A stretch of DNA of 37,848 bases from Candidatus Bathyarchaeota archaeon (GCA_005881615.1 VBBR01000169.1:1-37848); one strand, 5' to 3'; counted from the first letter of the stretch, positions 1-7,142 are shown. The notes: generated by a model not told the origin, from the sequence alone. Translations and numbers: made by a program.

Positions 1-123
1 TGTTTCCAGCTCCACGCTTACGATCAGTTACTTGAGGTGCATTGCGGGGAAGATAGTTCGTCCCAGATAAGAATATTGGCCGCCAGCAGTGGAATCTCGT
101 TTGGGCAGAAGCAGGTATTCTAG
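1..123 (+). CDS. possible C-terminal end of a truncated gene
   Basis: The first forward frame is open from base 1 to a TAG at 121-123 and would encode about 40 residues ending in a plausible coding-like tail (ILAASSGISFGQKQVF). I do not recognise the family and cannot exclude a chance open frame, because the 5' part lies outside the window. Confidence 0.2.
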   Translation, partial: CFQLHAYDQLLEVHCGEDSSSQIRILAASSGISFGQKQVF

Positions 124-392
124 TGGATAAAAAATTGATGACCAAAGAATTCTGCCAGCAGAACATGGACAGCGGGCCAGAACCATTCTCGATCTCGCCG
201 TTGAATGGAAGCCAACTAGGGTTAACGCTATAGTCCTACCATGCCGCCCGTAATCGGAGAAAGATAGGGTAGAGCAACGGTCCGATGCTCAGAGCGAGAT
301 ACGGTAGATCCGAAATCTGCTCTGATATGAGCGTTCAAGCTGTTGTATAATGACCGACCCTATCTTATCCGATCCTTAATGGTGATTGAAAA
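124..392. other. gene-poor stretch
   Basis: I see no convincing coding region, RNA gene or repeat here on either strand. It separates a possible gene end at the window edge from the small open frame that starts at 393. Confidence 0.5.
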
Positions 393-506
393 TTGGCTAT
401 CAAACTATTCAGAAGAGGTTTCGTAAAACTCTTCGGAATAGCCGGCTTTCTATTGGCTCTTGTTGGAGGAGCGTTGATAGGGATCAAGAAATCCTGGATA
501 AGCTGA
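393..506 (+). CDS. small membrane peptide (37 aa), hypothetical
   Basis: A TTG-initiated frame encodes a 37-residue peptide. It has a basic amphipathic start (MAIKLFRRGFVK), one hydrophobic segment of about 19 residues rich in G, L and A (about residues 13-32), and a basic end. That is the layout of a single-pass membrane micro-protein. A TGA at 387 blocks any in-frame extension, so TTG at 393 is the only standard start. No family is recognised and no operon partner is evident. It could be chance, but the hydrophobic-core and positive-flank pattern supports coding. Confidence 0.35.
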   Translation: MAIKLFRRGFVKLFGIAGFLLALVGGALIGIKKSWIS

Positions 507-662
507 TAATGAACCGGTCTCGAAAAAGCAAGCCTGGAATCCCACCCGGATAGAAATAGGATTATAGAAATTAATTTTTATGACTTTGCAGAGTCCCTGT
601 GTGCGAGAGTGGGAGAGTCAAAGTTCCGAAGGATCGAAAAGTTGTCCTTTGATTGTTCTTGG

Positions 663-770
663 TGCGGGAGGTGGGATTCGAACCCACGAACCCCTACGGG
701 ACAGGCGCCTCAGGCCTGCGCTTCCAAGACCCAACAGAGGGTCTCTTTGACCTGGCTTGGCAACTCCCGC
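663..770 (-). tRNA. tRNA-Leu(GAG) with a 23-nt intron in the D stem, CCA encoded
   Basis: Read on the minus strand, the acceptor stem pairs GCGGGAG with CTCCCGC. The T arm is GTGGG-TTCGAAT-CCCAC. The anticodon stem is CAGGC/GCCTG with loop CTGAGGC, giving anticodon GAG (Leu CUC/CUU). A long variable arm (TCCCGTAGGGGTTC) fits a class II leucine tRNA. Discriminator A is at 663, and CCA is encoded at 660-662. The D arm closes (GCC with GGC) only if 722-744 is removed. The gene is divergent from the uL15 operon. Confidence 0.93.
722..744 (-). other. non-canonical tRNA intron (bulge-helix-bulge)
   Basis: Removing these 23 nt restores the D stem (...CAAAG joined to GCGCAGG...). The junction folds as a bulge-helix-bulge: central helix UCAA/UUGG, three-nt bulges AGA and AAG, and an inner stem GACCC/GGGUC around a 6-nt loop. 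Cleavage after the second base of each bulge, the usual site for archaeal tRNA endonuclease, gives exactly this excision. The outer helix is weak (one clear pair), so the motif is of the relaxed type. The intron lies between positions 23 and 24, not at the common 37/38 site. Confidence 0.85.
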
Positions 771-913
771 AGATCCAAGCTCTTCCCGCATCGCAACTCA
801 GCGAACGCAAGGCCCTAATTGGCTTTCCCCGCGTCCACCCAAATCACGCCATGATTCAACAGTACTGGAAAAACGTTTAATTCCGCCGCGACCGGTCCCA
901 CCGAACACTCAGA

Positions 914-929
914 CTAGAGCATGCTCTAG
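914..929. promoter_or_regulatory. 16-bp perfect palindrome in the uL15 upstream region
   Basis: CTAGAGCATGCTCTAG is a perfect palindrome ending 33 nt before the uL15 start. A TATA-like TTTAATTC lies about 38 nt upstream, which would put the palindrome in the 5' leader as a 7-bp hairpin, or make it an operator for a dimeric protein. Its role is inferred only. Confidence 0.4.
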
Positions 930-962
930 CAGACCCAAAAATCATACATGTGAACCCCCGTC

Positions 963-1409
963 ATGACCACCGCGAAGAGAAAGACCCGAAAGCTCCGAGG
1001 GTCTAGATGCCACGGCTGGGGACGCTCCGGCCAGCACCGAGACTCCGGAATGCTCGGAGGCCACGGCAACGCGGGCTGGAAACGCCACAAGTGGTCCGCT
1101 GTTATCCGTTATGACTTAAAGATGGGGAGCAGGGGCTTCCACCCTGTCCGACAGAAAACAACAAACGCGATCAACGTAAGCGACCTGGTCCTACAGCTAG
1201 ACAGGCTAATGGAAGAAGGCTCCGCGAAACAAGCGGGCAATATGGTCGAAGTCGATCTTGGAAAGGCAGGCTACCAGAAGCTGCTGGGAAACGGCGTGAT
1301 AAACCAACCGCTAAGAATAATTGTTGCGAAGACCTCCGAACGTGCCCAAGAGAAAATCGGAAGGGCAGGCGGAGAAATCGTCCTCCCAACAAAGAACAAA
1401 CAGGACTGA
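963..1409 (+). CDS. rpl15: 50S ribosomal protein uL15
   Basis: Encodes 148 residues, the usual length of archaeal uL15, which binds 23S rRNA in the large subunit. The N-terminus has the family's basic glycine-rich signature (RKLRGSRCHGWGRSGQHRDSG, then GGHGNAGWKRHKW), followed by a typical C-terminal globular domain ending in KNKQD. ATG at 963 is the natural start. It is the first gene of this operon and SecY follows in the same frame after the TGA. The rest of the usual spc-type ribosomal cluster (uS5, uL30) is not upstream; instead there is a divergent tRNA, so the cluster is split here. Confidence 0.95.
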   Translation: MTTAKRKTRKLRGSRCHGWGRSGQHRDSGMLGGHGNAGWKRHKWSAVIRYDLKMGSRGFHPVRQKTTNAINVSDLVLQLDRLMEEGSAKQAGNMVEVDLGKAGYQKLLGNGVINQPLRIIVAKTSERAQEKIGRAGGEIVLPTKNKQD

Positions 1410-1418
1410 TCAATAACG

Positions 1419-2912
1419 GTCAGGTTTATCGAGCTATTCCAACCCCTCACCAGAATTCTCCCAGGAGTCAAATCGCCCCAGAGAGACGTCGGCTTCACCG
1501 AAAAGCTGATCTGGACCGCAATCACACTCGTCGTCTATCTGATAATGGCAGAGACCCCGATCTACGGAATCACACATACAGGGAACATTAACGACCAGTT
1601 CGGGCCGCTACGAGTCATCTTCGCGTCCAACCGTGGAACACTAGTCGAGCTTGGAATCGGACCGATCGTCACAGCCGGACTAATCCTCCAAGTGCTTTCC
1701 GGCTCAAAGATGATCAATGTTGACTTCACAAACCCAGCGGACAGAGCCTTGTTCACCGGCGCGAGTAAAGTGCTGTCGGTGTTCATGACCATCTTCGAAG
1801 GAATCGCCTTCCTAATAGGCGGGGCCTATAATGTCACGAACAGCTCGGGACAGCTAATCACGCCTAGTCTACAGTCTCAATTCCTAATCCTCGTCCAGCT
1901 AGTAGTCGCCGGAGTCGTGATTATCCTCCTAGACGAGATGCTGCAGAAGAACTGGGGCTTTGGCAGCGGAATCAGCCTTTTCATAGCCGCAGGAGTCTGC
2001 CTCTCCATAGTATGGAGCACTCTCGGGCCAATCTCGCCGGTAGCGGATGGGAAATATTTCGGCGCGATCTTCGCCTTCGCCCAGTCGCTTGGACCAGTAC
2101 TCTCGAATCCCGGAAGCTTCTCTGCATGGCAGAGCGCCCTCTACCGGGGAGGAAGCGGTCTTCCAGACATGGTCGGACTCTTCACCACCCTTGGCGTGTT
2201 CATACTAATAATCTACCTCAACGGGCTACGGGTGGAAGTCCCAGTCTCATACGCGCGATACCGGGGCTTCAGGGGACGTTTCCCGATCAAGTTCTTCTAC
2301 GTGTCCAACATACCCGTCATCTTCGCTGCCGCTCTTTTCGGAAACATCTTTTTCATAGGACAACTTCTCTTCCAAAGGTACAATCCGACCTGTTCCAGCA
2401 CAGGCCTAAACTTCTGGCTCAGCCTCTTCCCTGGCTGTTTCGTACCTACCAGCTCGACCAATGCGCAACTCGTGCCTAGCAAGGGACTCGCATATTACAC
2501 GTTTGCCCCGAGATCCATCACCGTCGTTCTTCAGGATCCGATCAGAGCCGCAGTGTACATGGGCATCTTCGTCCTCGCATGCGTCTTCTTTGCGGTAACG
2601 TGGGTGGAGGTCGGTGGAATGGATTCGAAGACGGTAGCAAAACAACTGATCGACTCGGGAATGCAGGTAGAGGGATTCAGACGCTCCGGTACTACGATAA
2701 GACAGATCCTCGACCGCTACATACCAACCGTAACCATCATGGGTGGAATCGTCATAGGAACCATAGCAGCGGGAGCAGACTTCCTCGGCGCTTTCGGCAC
2801 CGGAACAGGAATTCTACTGACAGTAGGCATCATCGAACAATACTACGAGATACTGGTCAAAGAGAGAATTACCGAAATATACCCTGGAGTCAAGGGATTC
2901 CTCGGGCAGTGA
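1419..2912 (+). CDS. secY: preprotein translocase subunit SecY
   Basis: Central channel subunit of the Sec translocon, a ten-helix inner-membrane protein. The product ends in EIYPGVKGFLGQ and carries family landmarks such as the stretch around NWGFGSGISLF and the cytosolic loop VPVSYARYRGFRGRFPIKFF. The conserved N-terminus (RFIELFQPLTRILPGVKSP, then TEKLIWTAITLVVYLIMAE, which is TM1) is encoded in frame upstream of the first ATG at 1545. No ATG, GTG or TTG exists between the uL15 stop at 1407 and that ATG. I place the start near GTC 1419 (AUA 1413 and ACG 1416 are alternatives). Starting at 1545 would remove helix 1. From 1419 the product is about 497 residues. Confidence 0.9.
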   Translation, partial: VRFIELFQPLTRILPGVKSPQRDVGFTEKLIWTAITLVVYLIMAETPIYGITHTGNINDQFGPLRVIFASNRGTLVELGIGPIVTAGLILQVLSGSKMINVDFTNPADRALFTGASKVLSVFMTIFEGIAFLIGGAYNVTNSSGQLITPSLQSQFLILVQLVVAGVVIILLDEMLQKNWGFGSGISLFIAAGVCLSIVWSTLGPISPVADGKYFGAIFAFAQSLGPVLSNPGSFSAWQSALYRGGSGLPDMVGLFTTLGVFILIIYLNGLRVEVPVSYARYRGFRGRFPIKFFYVSNIPVIFAAALFGNIFFIGQLLFQRYNPTCSSTGLNFWLSLFPGCFVPTSSTNAQLVPSKGLAYYTFAPRSITVVLQDPIRAAVYMGIFVLACVFFAVTWVEVGGMDSKTVAKQLIDSGMQVEGFRRSGTTIRQILDRYIPTVTIMGGIVIGTIAAGADFLGAFGTGTGILLTVGIIEQYYEILVKERITEIYPGVKGFLGQ

Positions 2913-2922
2913 GCCCAAGAGC

Positions 2923-3513
2923 TTGTCACGCACAATCATAGTAGCAGGCATACCCGGGGTCGGCAAGACCACGGTTCTGCAAGAGCTTGAGACCGTCGCT
3001 CGCGAAAAGAACATTTCACTGAAGATTGTCAACTTTGGAAACGTGATGAACGAGCTGTTCAAGAAGCGCGGAAAAGCCGTCCATCGGGACCATATGCGAC
3101 GCCAGGACCTCGAGCTTCAAGCCAAGGTCCAGGAACAAGCAGCCCGCCAGATCGGAAAGACCGGCGGCAAAGCTGCAGTGGTCGTTGACACTCACATGTT
3201 CGTTAGGACCAAGGATGGAATCTGGCCTGGAACTCCTCGGAGAGTACTCGAAGAGCTGGACCCTGGCCTAATCATCCTGATCGAAGCGGATCCCGAGGAT
3301 ATTGCTAGGAGAAGGAATGCTGATAGAACACGTGAGAGAGACAGCAAGACAGTGGATGAGGCTCGTACGGACCTGGAATGGTCGAGGTACATGGCAAGCG
3401 CCAACGCTGTTCTGGCTGGCGCTCCTATCCAGATCGTTCTGAACCCTGATGGACATCAGAGACGAGCGGCAGAGGACCTATTAGCCCTAATCCAGAAGCG
3501 GACACTACCATGA
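2923..3513 (+). CDS. adkA: archaeal-type adenylate kinase
   Basis: Catalyses ATP + AMP to 2 ADP in the cytosol. The 196-residue product has a P-loop GIPGVGKTT at residues 9-17. It also has the archaeal AdkA features: VVVDTHMFVRTKDGIWPGTP (AMP/lid region), a basic stretch RRRNADRTRERD, and an NPDG segment near the end. The start is TTG at 2923, 11 bp after the SecY stop; starting there puts the P-loop at the expected distance from the N-terminus. It overlaps the next gene by 4 bp (ATGA), so the genes are probably translationally coupled. The SecY-Adk-EMC3 order is common in archaea. Confidence 0.92.
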   Translation: MSRTIIVAGIPGVGKTTVLQELETVAREKNISLKIVNFGNVMNELFKKRGKAVHRDHMRRQDLELQAKVQEQAARQIGKTGGKAAVVVDTHMFVRTKDGIWPGTPRRVLEELDPGLIILIEADPEDIARRRNADRTRERDSKTVDEARTDLEWSRYMASANAVLAGAPIQIVLNPDGHQRRAAEDLLALIQKRTLP

Positions 3514-4064
3514 GTTTCATCGACGACATTCTCAACACCCTCGCCGCACCTCTCCGTCAGTACAGCCATCCACCCTCTGCAACACTCCTAGTGCTGGGCG
3601 CAGCAATAGTTCTGTCACTAATTACAATGTCTGCTAACAGGTTCCTTGTCAACTACAAAATGATTGCAAACTCAAGACGAGAGTACATGGCTTGGACGAG
3701 CGCGGTGCGTAAAGCCAAGAAGGACGGCGACGAGAAGGCGCTGGAGAAGCTGATGAGACGACAGTCGGCGATGATGAAGATGAGTTCGCGATCGACTTTC
3801 GAGCAGTTTAAGACGTACCCAATCACGATCGTACCTTTTCTCTTGATCTACTATACGGTCGTAAGGGCGATCGGCTCTATCCCGGTAGCATACGCACCTT
3901 TCATCCTACCGTTTACAACAACAACAGCCAACGACATGTTTTCAGTATTGTCCCTGTTCTACTGGTATCTCATCTGCTCATTTACTCTGAGTATTCCATT
4001 GTCGAGGTTGTTCGGAGTCCAATCCTCGTTCTCTATGACTCCGACGACGGGAGATTCTAGTTGA
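3510..4064 (+). CDS. EMC3/TMCO1-family membrane insertase (DUF106)
   Basis: The 184-residue integral membrane protein belongs to the DUF106 group, archaeal relatives of eukaryotic EMC3/TMCO1 and of YidC/Oxa1, which help insert membrane proteins. A first helix lies at about residues 24-45. A charged cytosolic coiled coil follows (about 46-100, with AWTSAVRKAKKDGDEKALEKL and RRQSAMMKMSS). Two further helices lie at about 106-126 and 143-170. The gene begins inside the adk stop and sits next to secY, which fits a shared role in membrane-protein biogenesis. The following eL34 start (TTG) overlaps its stop. Confidence 0.9.
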   Translation: MSFIDDILNTLAAPLRQYSHPPSATLLVLGAAIVLSLITMSANRFLVNYKMIANSRREYMAWTSAVRKAKKDGDEKALEKLMRRQSAMMKMSSRSTFEQFKTYPITIVPFLLIYYTVVRAIGSIPVAYAPFILPFTTTTANDMFSVLSLFYWYLICSFTLSIPLSRLFGVQSSFSMTPTTGDSS

Positions 4065-4333
4065 CGCGGCCGTCGCAGAGGACGAGTGGACGCCGAAAGA
4101 AGGTGCTTACTCTGCCGTCCGGTATTCGTACTATCCATTTTGCTCCCAAAGCGCACAAGAGTGCGCAGTGTTCCCGTTGTGGAGCGGAGTTGCATGGAGT
4201 GGTGACAGGCAGGCCGGTCGGGGTGGCAAAGAGTTCCCGCGTTCCCTCGCGTCCGTTTGCTGGAGTGTTGTGTGGCAACTGTCTGGCGTCTGAGATTAGA
4301 CGAGTTGCTCGCGCGTCAGGTTCTATCGATTGA
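4061..4333 (+). CDS. rpl34e: 50S ribosomal protein eL34
   Basis: The 90-residue basic protein matches archaeal/eukaryotic eL34, a zinc-ribbon protein of the large ribosomal subunit. It begins with a PSQRTSGRRKK-type basic tail. It has one C-x2-C knuckle (CSRCGAELHGV) and a second CGNC knuckle (GVLCGNCLASEIRR) separated by the conserved PSRPFAG segment. The start is TTG at 4061, overlapping the EMC3 stop. Its own stop overlaps the cmk start, continuing the chain of translationally coupled genes. It is slightly longer at the C-terminus than a minimal eL34. Confidence 0.88.
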   Translation: MTRPSQRTSGRRKKVLTLPSGIRTIHFAPKAHKSAQCSRCGAELHGVVTGRPVGVAKSSRVPSRPFAGVLCGNCLASEIRRVARASGSID

Positions 4334-4926
4334 TTGTGACCGTTAGCGGGCCGCACGGGTCTGGCAAGTCCACTTACGCGGCGAGACTGGCGGGATCGCT
4401 AGGTCTCCGTCATGTGTCAGCTGGGCTAATGTTCAGGAAACTAGCCGATGAGAGGAAGGTTTCGCTGGAAAAATTTCAGGAGCTTGCTGCCGCTGATCCG
4501 AATTTTGACCGGCTAGTAGACGAGAGGACGATGGCAGAAGCGGAGAGAGGTGATATCGTAGTTGATGGGCAGCTCGCGGGATGGGTTTTGAAGGAGATTT
4601 CTGACCTGAGAGTCCTATTGACAGCGCCCCTAGTGGTGCGGTTAGAGAGGATTGCCGCAAGAGACCACATTAGTCTGGAGGAGGCAAGAAGACAGACATT
4701 GCACAGAGAAGGAGTGCAGGCTGAAAGATATCGCAAACATTACGGGTTCAGCATAGATGACTGGTCCATATACCAACTAATCTTGGATACTAGTTTCGGC
4801 TCGATAGAGGATACCGCAGAGATCCTTCATGCCGCGGCTCTTACGGCCAAGAACGCCAAGATCGGGAATACTCCTGGCAAGAACCCTGAAGTTCAACCTA
4901 TTCCGGCTGACACGATTCACCGATAA
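4330..4926 (+). CDS. cmk: cytidylate kinase, archaeal type
   Basis: Phosphorylates CMP/dCMP with ATP. The 198-residue product has the P-loop GPHGSGKST at residues 7-15, then HVSAGLMFRKLA and the DGQLAGWVL segment typical of archaeal CMP kinases. The arginine-rich lid is LERIAARDHISLEEARRQ. The start is TTG at 4330 inside the eL34 stop; GTG at 4336 is an alternative. In many archaea eL14 and the pseudouridine synthase gene follow, but here the operon ends and the tnpB scar begins within about 90 bp, so the downstream genes have moved or been lost locally. Confidence 0.9.
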   Translation: MIVTVSGPHGSGKSTYAARLAGSLGLRHVSAGLMFRKLADERKVSLEKFQELAAADPNFDRLVDERTMAEAERGDIVVDGQLAGWVLKEISDLRVLLTAPLVVRLERIAARDHISLEEARRQTLHREGVQAERYRKHYGFSIDDWSIYQLILDTSFGSIEDTAEILHAAALTAKNAKIGNTPGKNPEVQPIPADTIHR

Positions 4927-5015
4927 ACCGTGCACGGACCCGCGGCATAGTGGCTAAGGCGGACATGACCTAGACAGCCCCAGCAACGATTCTCTATCGG
5001 AACCATCGTCCAGTA

Positions 5016-5220
5016 AGGTTCTGTCAAGTCTTCGGTTGTTCGAAGACTAGACTTGCTCTCATCGACTCCGGGGATTACCGTCGTCATCGGGTTCCCTTTC
5101 ATTGCTTCACTTGAGAGCCCTTGCGCCTCAGAGACACTTGACCTCTTTTCGGCAGGGAACGGTCGAACCTCAACCGCCCCCTCACGCCCGCAGCGTGGTA
5201 GCTTAGCCCATTGCCAGGCA
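5016..5220 (-). ncRNA. orphan TnpB omega-RNA-like scaffold (copy A)
   Basis: This segment is homologous to the 3' end of the intact tnpB at 8022-9227, including the shared end AGGTTCTGT (plus strand, 5016-5024). Two helices are kept despite changed bases. The terminal hairpin pairs CAAGTC (5025-5030) with GACTTG (5050-5055), where the other copy has TAACTC/GAGTTA. The long-range stem pairs GCTCTCA (5055-5061) with TGAGAGC (5112-5118), where the other copy has GGGGCAT/ATGCCCC. The two stems share base 5055, so one end pair must yield. The enclosed core is nearly identical in both copies. TnpB guides are read just past this end, so the predicted guide runs from 5015 downwards (TACTGGACGATGGTTCCGAT). 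Whether it is transcribed is unknown. Confidence 0.6.
5058..5220 (-). pseudogene. tnpB: tnpB 3'-terminal remnant
   Basis: On the minus strand the segment SEAQGLSSEAMKGNP, followed by MTTVIPGVD, matches the C-terminus of the intact TnpB in this window (LEAQGGAFEAVKGNP, PTVIPGVD). Upstream, a different frame matches its RuvC-III-adjacent tail (LSYHAAGVRGRLRFDRS), so there is a frameshift near 5155-5165. Everything upstream of the last ~55 codons is missing, including all RuvC catalytic residues and the zinc knuckles. No functional protein can be made. The nucleotide segment may survive because it encodes the omega-RNA. Confidence 0.75.
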
Positions 5221-5478
5221 AGAATTTTACAGTGGCCAACCAACCAGGGTATCCCAGTTCAGACCCGTCACGCGATCAGAATCACCTCCCCCAGCGTAAC
5301 AGGGCTCATTTTGACGAACGCCCCCTAACGAATAACCGGTCACTCCGCGAACATAACGGTTAGAGACGACCGAAGAACAAGAAACAGCACCGAAAAGTTG
5401 ACAGTGCCTCCAGTAACAACATGCTCATTCCGGAGAATCTAGTCATGACCGTACATATCCCTCAGGGGTTGACCCTTC
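5221..5478. other. gene-poor stretch beside the tnpB scar
   Basis: I see no convincing gene. Open frames on both strands here lack coding features. An ATG at 5421 opens a frame that is out of register with the VIT1-like gene that follows. The left boundary of the decayed element probably lies in this stretch but cannot be fixed. Confidence 0.45.
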
Positions 5479-6111
5479 CTGGCAGTACAGAGCACAGAGC
5501 TAGTAGTTCAAGAGACGGGAAGTCGAAGCGCCGAACTTGTCTTCGGCTCTATAGATGGGCTGTTTTCTGTCCTCGGCATCATTTCAGCAGCAGGCTCAGC
5601 AGCACTCATACCAGTCCAAATCTTCGCAACAGGTGTGGGGGGAGCGGTCGCTGGTGCACTCTCCGTTTTCGCTGCAACCTACCTATCCGAGACGCATGAA
5701 AAGAAAACTCAGCTACTGGAAGCGATAACAAGGACGAACCGCCAGAGGTCAAGGCAAACCAACAGCAACAAGAAAAAACCGGTTCCCCTCACAGCTGATC
5801 ACCCAAAAGTCCATCGATTGTTGGGAAAAATCAATCGAAGAGCGTTAGGCTCCGGAATAGTGACGGCTATCACGTCCGCTCTCGCATCCTTGGTCTTGTT
5901 GTTTCCCCTGGTAATATTTCCCGACACGTATGCTGTAACCGCGTCAATAGTCATAGGGGTGGTATTGCTCTTCTTGCTAGGAGCATTCCGAGGAGTTACC
6001 TTGAAACAGTCGGCCACAAAATCCGCGGTGAAAATGGTCATCTTAGGAATTCTGGTAATACTGGCGAGTAAGGTCCTCGGCTCCTACGTTCTGAAACTCG
6101 TAACCCAGTAG
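5479..6111 (+). CDS. VIT1/CCC1-family membrane protein
   Basis: This resembles the VIT1/CCC1 family of Fe2+/Mn2+ transporters. The start of the family domain is seen as ELVFGSIDGLFSVLGIISAA, followed by a glycine/alanine helix ending AATYLSETHEKK. A basic cytosolic loop comes next, then three more hydrophobic helices, ending YVLKLVTQ. The first helix is encoded upstream of the first GTG (5635), and no ATG, GTG or TTG precedes it after the TGA at 5470. CTG at 5479 would give the expected N-terminal length. Either a non-standard start is used or the 5' end is frameshifted (a competing frame opens at ATG 5421). Substrate specificity cannot be read from sequence. Confidence 0.7.
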   Translation: MAVQSTELVVQETGSRSAELVFGSIDGLFSVLGIISAAGSAALIPVQIFATGVGGAVAGALSVFAATYLSETHEKKTQLLEAITRTNRQRSRQTNSNKKKPVPLTADHPKVHRLLGKINRRALGSGIVTAITSALASLVLLFPLVIFPDTYAVTASIVIGVVLLFLLGAFRGVTLKQSATKSAVKMVILGILVILASKVLGSYVLKLVTQ

Positions 6112-7113
6112 CTACGGAATGCCACCGGCGAGAATCTTGACCAGCTTTGAAGAATCAATATTTCCACCGGACACAATGCAGACAATTTTTCCCGATCCGG
6201 CCTTGCCGGTTGTAGCTGCGGCGACAGATGCCGCTCCAGCACCTTCAGCAACAACCCTGTTGCGCTCTATCAAGAGCTTGATGGCAGCGGCAATCTCTGA
6301 GAGAGAAACGACGCGGGGGAGAAGCAGAATCCTAGCGCGCTCCCACATCTCGGGTAGAACACTTTTTCCACCGATACCGTCGACGAAACTGGGGGTTCTC
6401 TCGATCTCTTTAGCTGAGCCGGCGGCGAAGGACGCGGACAACGGCGCGGCGGTTTCTGGCTCGACCGCGTAGATTCGTGTCTGAGGTCTTTTCGCGCGGA
6501 TTGCTGATGCGATGCCTACGGATAGTCCTCCGCCTCCAAATGGTATGACAACAGAGTCGACGTCGGGAAGGTCTTCGAGGATTTCAAGGCCTGCGGTTCC
6601 GTTTCCTGCCATCATTCGGATATCGGCGAAAGGATGAATGAACACGGAGCCATCAAGGGGAGGGTATCGATGTGTGACGACGATATTCCAGACTTCGTCA
6701 AACGAGGCCTGGATGGTTTTTGCGCCGAACCTTTTGATTGCTTCCAGCTTCGTCTGTGGAGCGTTGTCGGGAACGATTACTGTACAGGGAATCTTGTTTT
6801 GACGCGCTTGCCAAGCGAGAGCTTGGGCCATGTTTCCCGCGCTACAAGTGTATACTCCACGCTTCCTCGCATCTGGACCCGCGAGGGCGATCGCGTTGCT
6901 AACGCCTCGGACTTTGAAGGAGCCTGTCGGTTGTAAGTTCTCCGGTTTCAGAAAGATCTCCGCAGACGCATCGTCAACGTTCAAACGAACGAGTGGAGTT
7001 CGCAGAACTTTTCCTTTGATCCGTTCTCTGGCTTCCTCGATAAGTTTCAGGGGGATTGGACCGCGTACTTCCGAGGTTGCAACGGTTTTTCCCGGCATTA
7101 CTAATCTGCACAA
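6112..7113 (-). CDS. threonine/serine dehydratase (PLP fold type II)
   Basis: PLP enzyme of the threonine dehydratase/serine racemase group; the expected reaction is threonine to 2-oxobutanoate, or serine to pyruvate, plus ammonia. The PLP lysine is K67 in PTGSFKVRG, and the phosphate-binding loop is GGGGL at 193-197. The C-terminal segment IVCIVSGGNID is typical. At 333 residues it has no ACT regulatory domain, so it resembles the catabolic or unregulated form rather than biosynthetic IlvA. ATG at 7113 or the internal ATG at 7098 (MPGKTVATSE) could start it. It is divergent from ridA with a 29-bp gap, and RidA handles the reactive imine that this enzyme type releases. Confidence 0.9.
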   Translation of the reverse strand: MCRLVMPGKTVATSEVRGPIPLKLIEEARERIKGKVLRTPLVRLNVDDASAEIFLKPENLQPTGSFKVRGVSNAIALAGPDARKRGVYTCSAGNMAQALAWQARQNKIPCTVIVPDNAPQTKLEAIKRFGAKTIQASFDEVWNIVVTHRYPPLDGSVFIHPFADIRMMAGNGTAGLEILEDLPDVDSVVIPFGGGGLSVGIASAIRAKRPQTRIYAVEPETAAPLSASFAAGSAKEIERTPSFVDGIGGKSVLPEMWERARILLLPRVVSLSEIAAAIKLLIERNRVVAEGAGAASVAAATTGKAGSGKIVCIVSGGNIDSSKLVKILAGGIP

Positions 7114-7142
7114 TGATGCTGATTCTCAACTCTTAAACACCA

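Noticed and set aside
4931-4975. tRNA 5'-half-like sequence after cmk (GGCATAGTGGCTAAGGCGG)
   Set aside because: It resembles a tRNA acceptor and D arm, but no anticodon loop with U33 fits, and no matching T arm or 3' acceptor was found downstream to about 5450. At most a decayed remnant.
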